Source: an uncultured Eggerthellaceae bacterium
GTDB lineage: Bacteria; Actinomycetota; Coriobacteriia; Coriobacteriales; Eggerthellaceae
DNA length: 38,802 nucleotides
Direction: 5' to 3'
Assembly: GCA_904420215.1 (NCBI GenBank)
Contig: CAJFUR010000025.1
Location: 1 to 38,802, forward strand
The notes beneath the pieces are model-generated. The model did not search any database. It was given only the letters and a program-made list of their open reading frames with translations, and had not been told where the DNA came from. Positions 37,831 to 38,802 of this stretch are shown piece by piece. How positions within the stretch are numbered: the first letter of the stretch is position 1; each line of letters opens with the position of its first letter. Both the position numbers and the translations under genes were made by a program.

Positions 37831-38802
37831 ATGAAGACCATATTCGAAGACCAGTCCACCCCCAAGCGCGACGGCTACCGCATGCCGGCCGAATTCGAGC
37901 CGCAGGATTGCATCTGGATGCTGTGGCCCCGCCGTCCCGACAACTGGCGCGACGGCGCGAAGCCCGCGCAGCGCGCCTACAAGGAGGTCGCACAGGCCAT
38001 CGCGCAGTTCGAGCCGGTGACCGTGGGCGTGAACCCGGAAGACTACGCGGCGGCGCGCTATGTGCTGGGCGACTTGGACAACGTGCGCGTGGTGGAAATG
38101 ACCTCCGACGACGCGTGGATCCGCGACTGCGGCCCCACGTTCGTCGTCAACGACGAGGGCGGCGTGCGCGCCGTGCACTGGCACTTCAACAGCTGGGGCG
38201 GGCTGGTGGACGGCCTGTACTTCCCGTGGGACCAGGACGCGCTCGTGGGCGTGAAGGTGGCCGACCTGGCCGGCGTGGACCGTTACCGTCCCGACGAGTT
38301 CGTGCTGGAGGGCGGCTCCATCCACGTGGACGGCGAGGGCACCGTCATGACGACGGAGATGTGCCTTCTGTCCGAGGGCCGCAACCCCGGCCTTTCGCGC
38401 GAGGACATAGAGGGCTACCTGAAGGAATACCTGAACGTTGAGAAGGTCATTTGGGTGAAGGACGGCATCGACCCCGACGAGACGAACGGCCACATCGACG
38501 ATGTGGCGTGTTTCGTGCGTCCCGGCGAAGTGGCCTGCATCTGGACGGACGACGAGAGCAACCCGTTCTACGACTGGTGCCAGGCCGCCTACGAGACGCT
38601 TTCGAACGCAACGGATGCCAAGGGGCGCAAGCTTAAGGTGCACAAGCTCACCATGCCGAAGGAACCCACGTACATGACCGAGGAAGAGGTGGCCACCATC
38701 GACGTGGTGGAGGGAACGCTGGCCCGCACGACCGAGGACGTGGCCATCGCCAGCTACATGAACTTCCTGATCGTGAACGGCGGCGTCATCGTGCCGCAGT
38801 AC
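37831..38802 (+). CDS. aguA: Agmatine deiminase, truncated by the window edge
   Basis: The enzyme hydrolyses agmatine to N-carbamoylputrescine and ammonia. Reading from ATG 37831 (GAAAGGAA upstream) gives 324 codons with no stop at the end of the window; family members are about 365-370 residues, so the last 45 or so, including the catalytic cysteine, are outside. The peptide starts MKTIFEDQSTPKRDGYRMPA. The conserved sites FEPQDCIWMLWP, DDAWIRDCGP, FNSWGG and EGGSIHVDGEGT, and the catalytic ETNGHIDD, are present. It follows the antiporter by 233 nt, completing the agmatine pathway order. Confidence 0.95.
   Translation, partial: MKTIFEDQSTPKRDGYRMPAEFEPQDCIWMLWPRRPDNWRDGAKPAQRAYKEVAQAIAQFEPVTVGVNPEDYAAARYVLGDLDNVRVVEMTSDDAWIRDCGPTFVVNDEGGVRAVHWHFNSWGGLVDGLYFPWDQDALVGVKVADLAGVDRYRPDEFVLEGGSIHVDGEGTVMTTEMCLLSEGRNPGLSREDIEGYLKEYLNVEKVIWVKDGIDPDETNGHIDDVACFVRPGEVACIWTDDESNPFYDWCQAAYETLSNATDAKGRKLKVHKLTMPKEPTYMTEEEVATIDVVEGTLARTTEDVAIASYMNFLIVNGGVIVPQY

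Overview
The window reads as chromosomal DNA of a GC-rich anaerobic actinomycete of the Coriobacteriia, most likely Eggerthellaceae. I infer this from strong GC bias by eye, a Tat-exported lipoprotein flavoreductase next to a 12-helix membrane LuxR-type regulator (a pairing typical of that family), scattered molybdenum-cofactor genes, a CcdA-TlpA fusion, an agmatine fermentation cluster, and leaderless promoters of actinobacterial type. Genus cannot be read from the sequence.

Layout. 1-900: end of rpoA and rplQ, the latter with a long acidic/lysine/alanine tail. 900-3320: three small genes of unknown function. 3320-6500: a solitary ecfT, a GC-rich repeat array, and eno. 6500-9960: a reverse-strand CrtI-like FAD oxidoreductase, then an AAA/DUF4143 ATPase gene boxed between two identical 64-bp direct repeats. 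10.0-12.1 kb: moeA and mogA. 12.2-20.2 kb: alr, a family-4 uracil-DNA glycosylase, a polyprenyl synthetase, a peptidoglycan-binding-domain protein, leuC, leuD and leuB. 20.3-21.0 kb: a reverse-strand Phd/ParE toxin-antitoxin pair with a clear operator. 21.3-24.9 kb: reverse-strand Tat flavoreductase lipoprotein and its membrane LuxR regulator. 25.2-29.6 kb: a MobB-MobA fusion, a polyferredoxin-like protein, a 52-residue Cys-rich candidate ORF, and a CcdA-TlpA fusion. 29.6-30.4 kb: a second, larger copy of the repeat array. 30.5-33.4 kb: a polar amino-acid ABC transporter in two transcription units that share a palindromic operator. 33.6-34.3 kb: a reverse-strand GNAT-like gene. 34.7 kb to the end: putrescine carbamoyltransferase, an APC antiporter and a truncated agmatine deiminase.

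How the genes fit together. MoeA, MogA and MobBA cover molybdate insertion, MPT adenylylation and bis-MGD formation. Together with the polyferredoxin, the CcdA-TlpA thiol relay and the Tat flavoenzyme they fit anaerobic respiration with exported redox enzymes. The three-gene agmatine cluster imports agmatine and turns it into putrescine and carbamoyl phosphate, which can yield ATP if a carbamate kinase lies beyond the window. leuC-leuD-leuB supply the last steps of leucine synthesis.

The least expected structure lies between genes: two related inverted-repeat arrays built from an 18-nt unit, the 64-bp repeats around the ATPase, a shared operator in the ABC transporter, and two -10 boxes exactly 7 nt upstream of an ATG.
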